Shown here piece after piece: positions 43,824 to 53,291 of a DNA stretch of 64,000 nucleotides. This DNA comes from Rhizobium sp. J15 (GTDB taxonomy: Bacteria; Pseudomonadota; Alphaproteobacteria; Rhizobiales; Rhizobiaceae). The stretch spans positions 113,095 through 177,094 of the forward strand of contig NZ_NWSX01000010.1 of assembly GCF_002531825.1 (NCBI RefSeq), in the 5' to 3' direction. Made by a program: the position numbers and the translations under genes. Position 1 is the first letter of the stretch, and every line of letters starts with the position of its first letter. The notes under the pieces are model-generated. The model was not told the DNA's origin and ran no database searches. It worked only from the letters and a program-made list of their open reading frames with translations.

Positions 43824-44315
43824 ATGGGACGAACAGTCGAGATCCTGACCGGCAAGGCGGAGCTCTGCCGATCGATCATGGGGGCTTTGCCCGACTGGTT
43901 TTCGGAACCCGAAGTCATCGAGGCGAGCGCTGAGGCGGTCGAGGAACTGCCGGTGTTCGGCTATATCGAAGCGGATGTCGTCACCGCCATGATCGCCTTG
44001 AAGCCGCACCTGCCTGATGCCGTCGAGATCGCGCTGATCGCGACCCGGCCCGACTATCACGGCCGCGGCGCCGGGCGTCATCTCGTCGATGCGGCCGAAC
44101 GCTTCGCCCATGAATCGGGCGCCCGGCTGCTGACGGTCAAGACGCTTGCGCCGCGCGGCCGCGACGAGCCGCAATTCGAAGCGACGCGGCGCTTCTATGA
44201 CCGGACCGGCTTCGTCAAGGCCGAGGTCTTTCCAAAACTCTGGCACGAGGATCATCCGTGTCTGTTCATGGTCAAGCCGCTCACGGAGACGCAGCCGAAC
44301 AGGACCGCGCTTTGA
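43824..44315 (+). CDS. vbsC: GNAT N-acetyltransferase, proposed siderophore acetylase
   Basis: 163 residues, one GNAT domain: VTAMIALKPHLPDAVEIALI, then the acetyl-CoA loop TRPDYHGRGAGRHLVDAAE (QxxGxG type; here YHGRGAG), and ATRRFYDRTGFVKAE near the end. VbsC is the proposed N2-acetylase in the vicibactin pathway. It has GGAG upstream, an iron-responsive operator 34 bp before the start, and its stop overlaps the TTG of fhuD. Confidence 0.8.
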   Translation: MGRTVEILTGKAELCRSIMGALPDWFSEPEVIEASAEAVEELPVFGYIEADVVTAMIALKPHLPDAVEIALIATRPDYHGRGAGRHLVDAAERFAHESGARLLTVKTLAPRGRDEPQFEATRRFYDRTGFVKAEVFPKLWHEDHPCLFMVKPLTETQPNRTAL

Positions 44316-45181
44316 GACGACGAGACTTTCTTCTTGGCGCTTTGGCAATGACCGGCGCTCCCGCCATCGCGCAGGCCGGCGACGGCGGCGTCGTTTCGCT
44401 CGATTATGGGCTGGCATCGACGATGCTGGCGCTCGGCAGCGTGCCGCGGGCAATCGCTTCCTTGAGGAACTGGCCGGAATGGGTGGTCGAGCCGGCGATG
44501 CCATCAGGCGTCGTCGATATCGGCACCACCGCCGAGATCAATCTCGAAGTCCTCACCAGCCTCCGGCCATCGCTCATCCTCAGCACACCCTTTCTTGCGG
44601 CCATGGATGAGAAACTGTCGCGGATCGCGCCCGTGGAAACCTTCACTGTCTATGCCGAGAACGGCGAGGCGCTCGGCCGCTCCTACGCCGAAACGCTACG
44701 TCTCGGCGCCATGATCGGGCGACGTCAGGAAGCGGAAGCATTTCTCGCTCGCGCCGACGCGACGTTCGATCGGCTGCGCGACCGGATAAAAAGCCTGTCG
44801 GCGCCGCCGGTCGCCGTCATCAATTTCATCGACCAGAGGCATGCGCGCATCTATGGCGGCCCCGGACTTTACGGCGGTGCCATGCGCCGCATCGGCCTCG
44901 ATAATGCCTGGAAGGGCGAGGCGAGCTACTGGGGATTTCAGACGATCGGGCTGGAGCAGCTCGCCGAACTCGGCGAAGAGGCGCATCTCGTCGTCGTGTC
45001 GCCGCTGCTTCCGCCCGATGTTCTGACCCGGCTTTCCGAAAGCCCGCTCTGGACCAGCCTTCCCTTCGTCCGGCGGCAGAAGATCTCGGTCGTTCCAGGT
45101 GTGCTGATGTTTGGAATGGTCCAGGAAGCGCTGCGCTTTTCGACCCTGATGGTCGATGTTCTGGAGACTGCCGCCCGATGA
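44312..45181 (+). CDS. fhuD: Ferric-hydroxamate ABC transporter binding protein
   Basis: About 289 residues, class III (FhuD/BtuF-like) binding protein: GLASTMLALGSVPRAIAS, INLEVLTSLRPSLILSTPF, then RIYGGPGLYGGAMRRIGLDNAW and WTSLPFVRRQKISVVP. The N-terminus MRRRDFLLGALAMTG with AIAQA looks like a twin-arginine export signal. The best start is the TTG at 44312, overlapping the vbsC stop; a GTG at 44258 would bury the signal. It overlaps fhuB by ATGA. Confidence 0.87.
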   Translation: MRRRDFLLGALAMTGAPAIAQAGDGGVVSLDYGLASTMLALGSVPRAIASLRNWPEWVVEPAMPSGVVDIGTTAEINLEVLTSLRPSLILSTPFLAAMDEKLSRIAPVETFTVYAENGEALGRSYAETLRLGAMIGRRQEAEAFLARADATFDRLRDRIKSLSAPPVAVINFIDQRHARIYGGPGLYGGAMRRIGLDNAWKGEASYWGFQTIGLEQLAELGEEAHLVVVSPLLPPDVLTRLSESPLWTSLPFVRRQKISVVPGVLMFGMVQEALRFSTLMVDVLETAAR

Positions 45182-47142
45182 CAGCGCAAATTTCCCGCTT
45201 CGGCGCGCCCGCACTCGCGGCGCTGCTGCTGTTTTCGGGCCTCGGCCTGGCTCTCCTCGACGTCCTGCCGGCGCTGCCGCATCTGGAGACATCAGACGGT
45301 TACGACGCCCAGCACCTCCTTCTCGTCTATTCGACGCTTCCGCGCATGGCGACCGCCCTGATCACCGGAGCGGCCCTCGCGCTGTCGGGCACGATCCTGC
45401 AGCAGGTGCTGCGCAACCCGCTCGCTTCGCCGACGACGCTCGGCGTTTCGGCCGGGGCCAATCTGGCGCTGGTCTCCGTCATGCTTGCCTTCCCGTCGCT
45501 GACGGGATGGGGCCGCGACGCGGTGGCGCTTGCCGGAAGTGCCGCTGCCGCCTTCGCGATCTTCTCGATCAGCGCCCGGCACGGCTTCTCGCCCTTTTCC
45601 CTCATCCTCTCGGGCATGATCATCGGCCTCTGGTGCGGGGCCGCGGCCGCCATCCTGATCTTGATGAACGAGCAATATCTCTCCGGGATCTTCATCTGGG
45701 GCGCCGGGTCGCTCTCGCAGCAAAGCTGGGCGATCCCGATCTCGCTGCTGCCGAAGGTGGCGCTGCTCGCCGCTCTTGCCCTTCTCGCCACGCGGCCGCT
45801 GGCGCTGAGCCAGCTCGGCGATGCCGGCGCGACGAGCCTCGGCCTGCCGATCAAATGGGCGCGCGGCTTCATCCTGGCGATCGCGATTGCGCTGAGCGCC
45901 CTCGTCACCAGCGCCGTCGGCGTCATCGGCTTCATCGGTCTGGTCGCCCCGCAGATCGTCCGGCTTGCAGGTGCAAGGCGCGTCGTCAGCCAATTGATCT
46001 GGTCGCCCGTTGCCGGCGCCGGTCTGCTCCTTCTGACCGATGAGGCGATCAAACTCCTTGCTCCCGGCGATTTCGTGCCGACCGGGGCAGTGACCGCATT
46101 GCTCGGCGGCCCGATCCTGATCGCGCTCCTGCCACGCCTCGCCACCGCCACCCGCGCCCTGCCCGGCATGGCCTCGCCAAAGGTTGCAGTCGGCAGCAGA
46201 ACCACATCGCTTGTCCTGCTGCTCCTGGCGGTTGCCGCTTTGGCAACGGCCGCGGTCTTCTTCGGCCGCGCGCCGGACGGAAGCTGGGCCTGGCTGCCGG
46301 CCGCCGCATGGGATGAGATCCTTCCCCTTCGCCTGCCGCGCGTCGCCGCCGCCTTCGGGGCCGGAACCGTGCTCGGCGTGACCGGGCTGATCCTGCAGCG
46401 GCTGACCGGAAACGAAATGGCAAGCCCCGAAGTGCTCGGCGTTTCGGCGGGAGCGACGCTCGGCGTCGCCGCCGCCATATTCGCCTTCGCCGCACCGGGG
46501 CTGACCATCCAGCTTGCCTTTGCCGGCGGCGGCGCGCTTGCGGTGCTGCTGCTGATCTTCCTCCTGAGCGCCCGTTCGGGCTTCGGCCCGAACCGTGTGC
46601 TGCTCGCCGGCATCGCCTTCGGCGCGATCCTCGACGCCGGGATCGGCGTGCTGGCGGCCAGCGGCGATCCGCGCGGCCTGGCGCTGATCCGCTGGATGGC
46701 GGGCTCGACCTATTTCGTCGACAACAGCGTTGCGGCCAGCGCCCTCATGATCGGACTTACCGGCCTCATCGCGGCCTTTCTCGCCAGCAGATGGCTTGCG
46801 CTCTTGCAACTCGGGCCGGAGGCCGCAAGCGAACTCGGCCTGAGGATCGCTCCCACGCGCGCGATCCTGTTCGGGCTCTCGGCGATCATGACGGCCGCCG
46901 CCACGCTCGTCGTCGGCCCCTTGAGCTTCATCGGCCTGATGGCGCCGCACCTCGCTCACGGTCTCGGCCTTCGCCGCCCCTCCATCCAGCTCCTCGCCGC
47001 CGCCCTCATCGGCGCGACCCTGCTCGTCACCGCCGACTGGGCCGGCCGCATGATCGCCTTTCCCTACCAGGTCCCCGCCGGCTTGATCTCCGCCCTGGTC
47101 GGGGCGCCGATGCTGCTGATCGTGTTGCGCCGGCGGGCGTGA
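45178..47142 (+). CDS. fhuB: Ferric-hydroxamate ABC transporter permease, two fused FecCD halves
   Basis: 654 residues, about 20 membrane segments in two homologous halves. Each half has LxGxxLQxxxRNPLASPxxLGVSxGA-type sequence (ILQQVLRNPLASPTTLGVSA; LILQRLTGNEMASPEVLGVS) and a GxIxFIGLxAPH docking region (GVIGFIGLVAPQIVRL; GPLSFIGLMAPHLAHGL). This fusion is typical of FhuB. It forms the inner-membrane channel for the ferric siderophore. No ATPase gene follows; FhuC must be encoded elsewhere. Confidence 0.93.
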   Translation: MTAQISRFGAPALAALLLFSGLGLALLDVLPALPHLETSDGYDAQHLLLVYSTLPRMATALITGAALALSGTILQQVLRNPLASPTTLGVSAGANLALVSVMLAFPSLTGWGRDAVALAGSAAAAFAIFSISARHGFSPFSLILSGMIIGLWCGAAAAILILMNEQYLSGIFIWGAGSLSQQSWAIPISLLPKVALLAALALLATRPLALSQLGDAGATSLGLPIKWARGFILAIAIALSALVTSAVGVIGFIGLVAPQIVRLAGARRVVSQLIWSPVAGAGLLLLTDEAIKLLAPGDFVPTGAVTALLGGPILIALLPRLATATRALPGMASPKVAVGSRTTSLVLLLLAVAALATAAVFFGRAPDGSWAWLPAAAWDEILPLRLPRVAAAFGAGTVLGVTGLILQRLTGNEMASPEVLGVSAGATLGVAAAIFAFAAPGLTIQLAFAGGGALAVLLLIFLLSARSGFGPNRVLLAGIAFGAILDAGIGVLAASGDPRGLALIRWMAGSTYFVDNSVAASALMIGLTGLIAAFLASRWLALLQLGPEAASELGLRIAPTRAILFGLSAIMTAAATLVVGPLSFIGLMAPHLAHGLGLRRPSIQLLAAALIGATLLVTADWAGRMIAFPYQVPAGLISALVGAPMLLIVLRRRA

Positions 47143-47262
47143 AAAAGTGGTCGGCAATCGGCGTCTCAAGCGGGTTTATGTCGAGATCCGTGGCTCGACC
47201 CTGGTCGGTTACCGCAGCCGGATGGGGGCAACCGGCAATCATTTGGATCGAGGGCTGAAAGA

Positions 47263-48048
47263 TTAATGCCGCCCGTCCGGCAGTGGACAGGCTTCGCCGC
47301 AGCCGCCGACGCCCGGCAGGTTGTAGCGCAGGCAGCAGACCTTGCGACGGGCGAATTCCAGCCCGCATTGCTGGCGCGCCATGCGGATCATGCCGAACAT
47401 CGGATTGCGCCCGCCGCCCGGCCACTCGGCATCATTCAGCAGCGCAAGGCCGCCTTCGACGAGGGCGGGCTCGTGGCGATGGGCGATCTCTTTCAGGATC
47501 CAGGAGAGATAGGCCGCGACATTGTTCCACAGAAGCTTCGGCGCCACGCCGGCATTGGCGGCAATCGCCGCGATGACGGGCTCGGCATGGCCGAGCATCA
47601 GCCGGTGAAGCTCGCCGGCCGGATCGGCGGTGATCTCGGGGCTGTCGGACATCACGAATGCTTCCGGCTCGCCCGTCTCGGCGTTGCAGACGAGCGAAAG
47701 CCGGTCGATGTCCATCGGCAGGGCAATGCGGTTCACGAACATGTGGACGCTCGGGGCGATCGTCAGCATGCTGAAATAATAGAGCGTCCACATGGAAACG
47801 ATCGCGCGGCGGTCGCTGCCCGGGAATTTTTCGGCATAGCGGGCGATGATCCCGCCAAAGACGTCCGGGTCGCCAAGCTCCCGGCAGGAAACCACCAGGC
47901 CCGCCGGCGGCGCAGAGCCGAGCAGCTTACCGCGGCAATAGGCGAACGGGCCATCGCCCACCAGGCCGTCGAGGTCGACGGCCTGGTGGGCGACAGGATG
48001 ATCGGCGATCGAAGGGCGCGAGACCGCCCCGTTCATCTCTGCCGCCAT
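47263..48048 (-). CDS. fhuF: FhuF-type ferric-siderophore reductase
   Basis: 261 residues. The C-terminal 2Fe-2S motif is visible: VCCLRYNLPGVGGCGEACPL, with CC, ten residues, C, three residues, C. The family motif from E. coli has two residues between the last pair, so this is a slight variant. The reductase releases iron from hydroxamate siderophores in the cytoplasm. It follows the TonB-dependent receptor by four bases on the same strand and probably shares its iron-regulated promoter. Confidence 0.88.
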   Translation of the reverse strand: MAAEMNGAVSRPSIADHPVAHQAVDLDGLVGDGPFAYCRGKLLGSAPPAGLVVSCRELGDPDVFGGIIARYAEKFPGSDRRAIVSMWTLYYFSMLTIAPSVHMFVNRIALPMDIDRLSLVCNAETGEPEAFVMSDSPEITADPAGELHRLMLGHAEPVIAAIAANAGVAPKLLWNNVAAYLSWILKEIAHRHEPALVEGGLALLNDAEWPGGGRNPMFGMIRMARQQCGLEFARRKVCCLRYNLPGVGGCGEACPLPDGRH

Positions 48049-48052
48049 GGTG

Positions 48053-50224
48053 CTACCACCGATACTTCAGGGTGCCGGCCATATTGCGGCCCTGGCCGAG
48101 GTAGCAGAAGCCCTCTTCGCAGACCGTTTCACGCTCATCACCGATGTTGCGGATGTTGAAGGCTGCCGTCAGTCCTTCATATTTCTTGTCGACGGCCCCG
48201 AAATCATAGGCGAGGGCGGCATCGACATAGAAAGTTGCGGAATTCTTCGAGGTGTTGGCGACATCCGTCCAGGTCTCGCCGATGTAGCGCACGCCGGCGC
48301 CCATCGACAGGCCGTTGAAGGGATTGCTTTCCTGGAAGGTATAATTCGCCCAAAGGCTCGCGATATGGGTCGGGGTGAGGGCGGGAGTATTTCCGACGTT
48401 GTTGCCCCCGGTTACCTCAGAGTCGTTGTAGGTATAGGCAGCAATAATATCGAGACCGTCGGCGATTGCCGCGCGGGCTTCAAGCTCGATACCCTTTCCC
48501 GTCACCTCGCCCTGGGAGTCGTAGGCGAAGGTCAGCGGGTCGGCGAGCCTCGGCTTGTTTTTCTCGACGATATGATAGGCGACAGCCGAGAGCAGGATGT
48601 CGGAACCGGGCGGCTGGTATTTCACGCCGAGTTCGAATTGCTCGCCCTTCGACGGCGGAAGAATAGTGTTGGATGCCGACCGGTTGGTGACCGGATCGAA
48701 GGAGGTAGCGTAGGAAGCAAACGGCGCGATGCCGTTGTCGAAGGGGTAAAGCGCGCCGGCCTGTACGGAGAAGGCATTCTTGTCGACGTCCTCCGAGCTG
48801 ACCGTGGGCAAGGTCGAATCTCGCGTCTGGTTCACCCAGGTCTGCCGGCCGCCGAGGTTGAAGCGCCAGTTTCCGGCCTCGATCTGGTCCATGACGTATA
48901 TGCCGACCTGCCGCATGTCGGCATCGGACGCCAAGAAATTATAATCCGGCGTGGCGCCCGAGACTCCATAGGTCGGATTGGCGATATCGAAGTCGAATGC
49001 CGGATCTGCGGCTCCGGCACCGTAGCCAAAGCTCGACTGGAGATTGGTGTAGTCGAGCCCGAACAGCATCGTATGCGCAAGCGGGCCTGTATCGAACTTT
49101 GCCTCGAGCTGGTTATCGACCTGGAAAACGTTCATTTCGTCCCGGATCGCATTTGTGCCGCGATGCGCGACGGTCCCGGTCCAGCTGGTAACACCCAGAT
49201 AGCGAGACTCCAGATCGAGATGCGAATAACGCAGGTTCTGCCGGAAGGTCAGGCCGTTGTCGAATTCATGCTCGAACTGATAGCCGACCTGCTGCTGCTT
49301 GACCTTCTGGTGATCGTAATCCGGATCACTCGCCCTGAGATCGAGAATCCGGCCGTCCGAGGTCGTGATCGCGCCGACATTGGCGTCGATCTCGTCGGAC
49401 TGCGCCAGACCATACACCGTGAAAGTCGTGCCTTCGTCAGGCTTCCAGGTGAAGGACGGCGCGAGCAGATAGCGGTCGTCGGCAATGTCGAAATTGGTGT
49501 CGCCGTTGCGGGCGACACCAACGATGCGATAGAGGAAATCGTCATTGCCCTCACTGATCGGCCCGCCGAAATCGAACATTCCCTGCACCCGGTCCTTGGT
49601 GCCGTAGATAATGCCGACTTCGCGGATCGGCTCGTCGGTCGGAAGCTTCGATATTTTGTTGACGAGGCCGCCCGGCGAACCGGAACCGTAAAGAACGGAA
49701 ACCGGTCCCTTGATCACTTCGACGCGCTGCAGCTGATAGGGCTCGGTGCGGAACATGCCGTAATTGATGTAGGGCTGGCGCAATCCGTCGCGATAGTCGC
49801 CGACCGTCGTGGCGTTGTAGCCGCGAATGTAGATCTGGTCGAAACGCGGGTCGAAGCCGCTCGTTCCCGTCGTCACGCCGGCCGTATAACGCACCGCCTC
49901 GATGACCGTCTGCGCACCGCGCTGCTCGATTTCCTTCTCGGTGGTGACCGAGACCGAACGCGGAGTCTCCACAAGCGGCGTGCTGATCTTGGTCGCGCCG
50001 GCGCTGTTCTTGGCGGTCACCGACGTCCGGTCGGTCTTGCTATCAGAGGATGCACCTTGGATGACGATCGGTTCCAGTGCCGTCGCCGTGTCGCCAGTGG
50101 TGGCGCTCTGGGCGGAAGCCGGCGATGCTGCAATGCCGGTCAGAACGATTGCCGTGGTGGCAAATAGGGTATCTCTATAAAATCGCGATACATTATTAGA
50201 AACATTCAAAAAAACACGCGCCAT
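48053..50224 (-). CDS. fhuA: TonB-dependent ferric-hydroxamate receptor (FhuA/FoxA type)
   Basis: 723 residues. Signal peptide to about residue 38 (ATTAIVLTGIAASPASAQ), TonB-box region after it (EPIVIQG), plug domain (about 65-170; TPRSVSVTTEKEIEQRG, IYIRGYNATTVGDYRDGL, VEVIKGPVSVLYGSGSPGG), then the 22-strand barrel ending with the outer-membrane signature GTLKYRW. The plug is of the FhuA/FpvA siderophore class. An iron-responsive operator lies 68 bp upstream. The first gene of an operon with fhuF. Vicibactin is the likely ligand by neighbourhood. Confidence 0.9.
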   Translation of the reverse strand: MARVFLNVSNNVSRFYRDTLFATTAIVLTGIAASPASAQSATTGDTATALEPIVIQGASSDSKTDRTSVTAKNSAGATKISTPLVETPRSVSVTTEKEIEQRGAQTVIEAVRYTAGVTTGTSGFDPRFDQIYIRGYNATTVGDYRDGLRQPYINYGMFRTEPYQLQRVEVIKGPVSVLYGSGSPGGLVNKISKLPTDEPIREVGIIYGTKDRVQGMFDFGGPISEGNDDFLYRIVGVARNGDTNFDIADDRYLLAPSFTWKPDEGTTFTVYGLAQSDEIDANVGAITTSDGRILDLRASDPDYDHQKVKQQQVGYQFEHEFDNGLTFRQNLRYSHLDLESRYLGVTSWTGTVAHRGTNAIRDEMNVFQVDNQLEAKFDTGPLAHTMLFGLDYTNLQSSFGYGAGAADPAFDFDIANPTYGVSGATPDYNFLASDADMRQVGIYVMDQIEAGNWRFNLGGRQTWVNQTRDSTLPTVSSEDVDKNAFSVQAGALYPFDNGIAPFASYATSFDPVTNRSASNTILPPSKGEQFELGVKYQPPGSDILLSAVAYHIVEKNKPRLADPLTFAYDSQGEVTGKGIELEARAAIADGLDIIAAYTYNDSEVTGGNNVGNTPALTPTHIASLWANYTFQESNPFNGLSMGAGVRYIGETWTDVANTSKNSATFYVDAALAYDFGAVDKKYEGLTAAFNIRNIGDERETVCEEGFCYLGQGRNMAGTLKYRW

Positions 50225-50578
50225 TGCTTGGTCCCTACGTCACTGATGCGCGCGGAACCTATGGAGCGAAGAAAGCCTTGTCAACATAAGGTGATTATTT
50301 TTGTCATCTTTTAGACGAGAAAAATCCTTAGTCCGGCACTCTCGAAGAGGTTGCACGGAATCCTCCATATCCGGCGCCGATAAAATTGCCGCCGGCCCGC
50401 ACGGGAATTTCCGAGCCTGATGTTGCTTCCCCACTTGCTGAAAGCGACAATGGGCAGGTTCGAACCATCGAATTTCGGCCCGGAGGACTTCGATTTGTAC
50501 GACATGTGGACTTGAAAACTGGCGGATATGGGTGATTGATCTGGCGATTGGTCGCAACCATCGGAGCGGGCGGAGTCC
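50225..50578. other. 354-bp divergent intergenic region fhuA / otnK
   Basis: It holds the iron-responsive operator at 50292-50306 near fhuA. The rest carries no credible gene. I see no clear element near otnK apart from a purine-rich stretch just before its ATG. Confidence 0.6.
50292..50306. promoter_or_regulatory. RirA-type iron-responsive operator upstream of fhuA
   Basis: TGA-TTATTTTTG-TCA fits TGA-N9-TCA, and is 68 bp upstream of the fhuA start codon (50224), a usual promoter position. Confidence 0.62.
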
Positions 50579-51847
50579 ATGACGACATATTTTGGCGCGA
50601 TTGCAGATGACTTCACCGGCGCGACCGATCTCGCCGGGCTGCTGGCGCGGTCGGGCGTGCGGGTATCGTTGAGGATCGGCGTGCCGCGGGAGCCGCCCGC
50701 CGATACCGCACCGCTGGAAATCATCGCGCTGAAATGTCGGACAGCGCCGGTTGAAGAGGCCGTGGCCGAGACGCAGGCCGCGCTCGATTGGCTTCGTCGG
50801 GCCGGCGCCCAGCGGTTCTTCTGGAAATATTGCTCGACCTTCGATTCGACGCCGCAGGGCAATATCGGCCCGGTCGCGGAAGCGCTGATGACGGCGCTCG
50901 GAACGAAGCAGACGATTTATTGCCCGGCCTTTCCCGAAAACGGCCGCTCCATCTTCATGGGCAATCTTTTCGTCGGCGAACAGCCGCTTGCCGAAAGCCC
51001 GATGAAGGATCATCCGCTGACGCCGATGCGCGATTCGAACCTCTTGCGCCTGCTGGCGCCGCAGGTGACATCGCCGGTCGGCCTTGCCAACCGCCATGCG
51101 GTGGCGAAGGGAGCGGCGGCATTGCGCGACAGGCTCGCGCAGCTCATGGACGACGGCGTAGTCCATGTCGTCGTCGACGCCGTTGCCAATGACGATCTCT
51201 CTCTCATCGCAGAGGCCTGCCACGACATGCCGCTGCTGACCGGCGGCAGCGCGATCGCCATGCCGCTGCCGGAGATCTGGCTGAAGCAGGGTGTTCTGAA
51301 GCGTCACGAGGTCGATCGCACCCATCGCTTCGAGGCAGGCCCCGCCATTATTCTCTCCGGCAGCTGTTCGGCCATGACCAATCGCCAGGTCGCGGCCTTT
51401 CTGTCCAAGGAGCGGCCGAGTCTGAAACTCGACCCGCTCGATCTTGCCGAAAACGGCGATGCGGCCGCGCTCGACTGGCTCTCCCGCCAGGATCTGGCCG
51501 GCACGCCAATCATCTATGCCACCGCCGCGCCGGATGCGGTGCGCGCCGCGCAGGAGAAGCTCGGCACCGAACGCGCCGGTGTGCTCGTCGAAGCGACGCT
51601 CGCCGCCTGCGCCGCCAGGGCCAGGGATCTCGGCGTCCGGCGCTTCGTCGTCGCCGGGGGCGAGACGTCGGGGGCGGTCACCAAGAGCCTCGGCATATCG
51701 CGGCTCGATATCGGCGCCGAGATCGCGCCCGGTGTGCCCTGGTGTTTTGCCCGCACGGCAGGCCGCGATATCGCCATCACCCTGAAATCGGGAAATTTCG
51801 GCAGCGAAGACTTTTTCGCCAAGGCGCTTAAGGTGCTCCAGAGATGA
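50579..51847 (+). CDS. otnK: 3-oxo-tetronate kinase (DUF1537 family)
   Basis: 422 residues of the four-carbon acid sugar kinase family: GAIADDFTGATDLAGLLARS at residues 6-25 (N-terminal substrate domain), CPAFPENGRSIFMGNLFV, DAVANDDLSLIAEA and the C-terminal nucleotide-binding part (ILSGSCSAMTNRQVA, FVVAGGETSGAVTKSLG). OtnK phosphorylates 3-dehydro-tetronate. It overlaps otnC by 4 bp and heads a four-gene pathway operon. Confidence 0.92.
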   Translation: MTTYFGAIADDFTGATDLAGLLARSGVRVSLRIGVPREPPADTAPLEIIALKCRTAPVEEAVAETQAALDWLRRAGAQRFFWKYCSTFDSTPQGNIGPVAEALMTALGTKQTIYCPAFPENGRSIFMGNLFVGEQPLAESPMKDHPLTPMRDSNLLRLLAPQVTSPVGLANRHAVAKGAAALRDRLAQLMDDGVVHVVVDAVANDDLSLIAEACHDMPLLTGGSAIAMPLPEIWLKQGVLKRHEVDRTHRFEAGPAIILSGSCSAMTNRQVAAFLSKERPSLKLDPLDLAENGDAAALDWLSRQDLAGTPIIYATAAPDAVRAAQEKLGTERAGVLVEATLAACAARARDLGVRRFVVAGGETSGAVTKSLGISRLDIGAEIAPGVPWCFARTAGRDIAITLKSGNFGSEDFFAKALKVLQR

Positions 51848-52494
51848 CCGACGAATCCCGCCTGCGCGAACTCATCTGCACCCTGGCGAAATCGCTGTTC
51901 GACCGCGGTCTGACCCATGGTTCGACCGGCAATATATCGGCACGCACAGCGGATGGCGGACTGCTCGTCTCGCCGACGGGCTCCAGCTTCGGGCGGCTCG
52001 ATCCCGCCCGCCTCAGCCGCTTCGACATGGCAGGCCGGCATCTGAGCGGCGACCAGCCGACCAAGGAAATGCCGCTGCACACCGCCTTTTACGATACGCG
52101 CAGCCAGGCGGGCGCCGTCGTCCATCTGCATTCGTGCCATGCCGTGGCGTGGTCGCTGATGCCCGATGTCGACGAGGACGATTTTCTGCCGCCGCTGACG
52201 CCCTATGCCGTCATGCAGCTCGGCCGGGTGAAGCTCCTACCCTTCTTCCGGCCCGGAGATCCTGCCATGGGCGAGGCCGTGCGCGGGCTCGCCGGAAAGC
52301 GCTCCGCCGTCATGCTCGCCAATCACGGGCCGGTCGTCGCCGGCAAGGATGTGGAAGCGGCCTGCAACGCGATCGAGGAGCTGGAAGCCAATGCCCGGCT
52401 TGCGGTGCTCACCTGCGGCTGCCGTCCGCGCCTCCTGAACAAGGCTCAGGTCGGCGATATCGTCACGCATTTCAATGTGGAGTGGGACGCATGA
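51844..52494 (+). CDS. otnC: 3-oxo-tetronate 4-phosphate decarboxylase (class II aldolase family)
   Basis: 216 residues of the AraD/FucA fold: HGSTGNISARTADGGLLVSP, the metal histidines in AVVHLHSCHAVAWSL and a third in MLANHGPVVAGKD. OtnC decarboxylates 3-dehydro-tetronate 4-phosphate to dihydroxyacetone phosphate. Overlaps the upstream kinase and downstream isomerase genes by 4 bp each. Confidence 0.9.
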   Translation: MTDESRLRELICTLAKSLFDRGLTHGSTGNISARTADGGLLVSPTGSSFGRLDPARLSRFDMAGRHLSGDQPTKEMPLHTAFYDTRSQAGAVVHLHSCHAVAWSLMPDVDEDDFLPPLTPYAVMQLGRVKLLPFFRPGDPAMGEAVRGLAGKRSAVMLANHGPVVAGKDVEAACNAIEELEANARLAVLTCGCRPRLLNKAQVGDIVTHFNVEWDA

Positions 52495-53249
52495 GGTTCT
52501 CCGCAAATCTCGGTTTCCTCTGGACCGATCGTCCCCTGCCCGACGCGATCCGTGCCGCCAAGGCCGCCGGCTTCGACGCGGTGGAATGCCACTGGCCTTA
52601 CAGCGTGCCGGTTGCGGCGACGAAGGCGGCACTGGAGGAAACCGGTCTTCCGATGCTCGGGCTCAACACCAGCCGCGGCAACACCGCGATCGGCGAAAAC
52701 GGCCTTTGCGCCCTGCCGGGGCGGGAGGCCGACGCGCGGGCGGCCATCGACGAAGCGCTTGCCTATGCCGCCGGGCTTTCCGCATCGGCCGTCCATGTCA
52801 TGGCCGGCAATTCCAGCGGGCCACGCGCCCGGCGCACATTCTGCGAGAACCTCGCCTATGCCTGCGATGCCGCGGGCGACGCGGTCACCATCCTCATCGA
52901 ACCGCTCAATCCTTACAATGCGCCCGGCTACTTCCTGAACGGCACCCAGCAGGCGGCCGACATCATTCGCGAGGTCGGCAAGCCCAACCTGCGACTGATG
53001 TTCGACTTCTACCATGTGCAGATCATCGAAGGCGATGTGACGCGCCGCTTCGAGACGCTGCTGCCGCTGATCGGCCATGTCCAGATCGCCTCGGTGCCCG
53101 ACCGCGGAACGCCGGATCATGGCGAACTCGACTACGGCTACGTGCTGCAGCGGGTCGCGGACCTCGGCTGGAAACATCCGATCGGCGCCGAATATCTGCC
53201 GCGCGATGTCGCCAACCCCGACATGTCCTGGCTCGCCCGCCATCGATAA
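52491..53249 (+). CDS. otnI: 2-oxo-tetronate isomerase (hydroxypyruvate-isomerase-like TIM barrel)
   Basis: 252 residues: RFSANLGFLWTDRPLPDAI at the start, AAKAAGFDAVECHWPY, metal Glu in ILIEPLNPYNAPGYFL, FDFYHVQIIEGD and HVQIASVPDRGTPDHGELD, the Hyi/OtnI pattern. It interconverts 2-oxo- and 3-oxo-tetronate. ATG 52491 overlaps the otnC stop as ATGA. Confidence 0.9.
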   Translation: MRFSANLGFLWTDRPLPDAIRAAKAAGFDAVECHWPYSVPVAATKAALEETGLPMLGLNTSRGNTAIGENGLCALPGREADARAAIDEALAYAAGLSASAVHVMAGNSSGPRARRTFCENLAYACDAAGDAVTILIEPLNPYNAPGYFLNGTQQAADIIREVGKPNLRLMFDFYHVQIIEGDVTRRFETLLPLIGHVQIASVPDRGTPDHGELDYGYVLQRVADLGWKHPIGAEYLPRDVANPDMSWLARHR

Positions 53250-53291
53250 GGCATCGGATCCATCAACCTCGCATGAGCGAAAGGAAAGATC

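Noticed and set aside
48047..50167. A 706-codon open frame opposite the TonB-dependent receptor
   Set aside because: Mirror of a well-supported gene; composition is not protein-like and no ribosome site precedes it.
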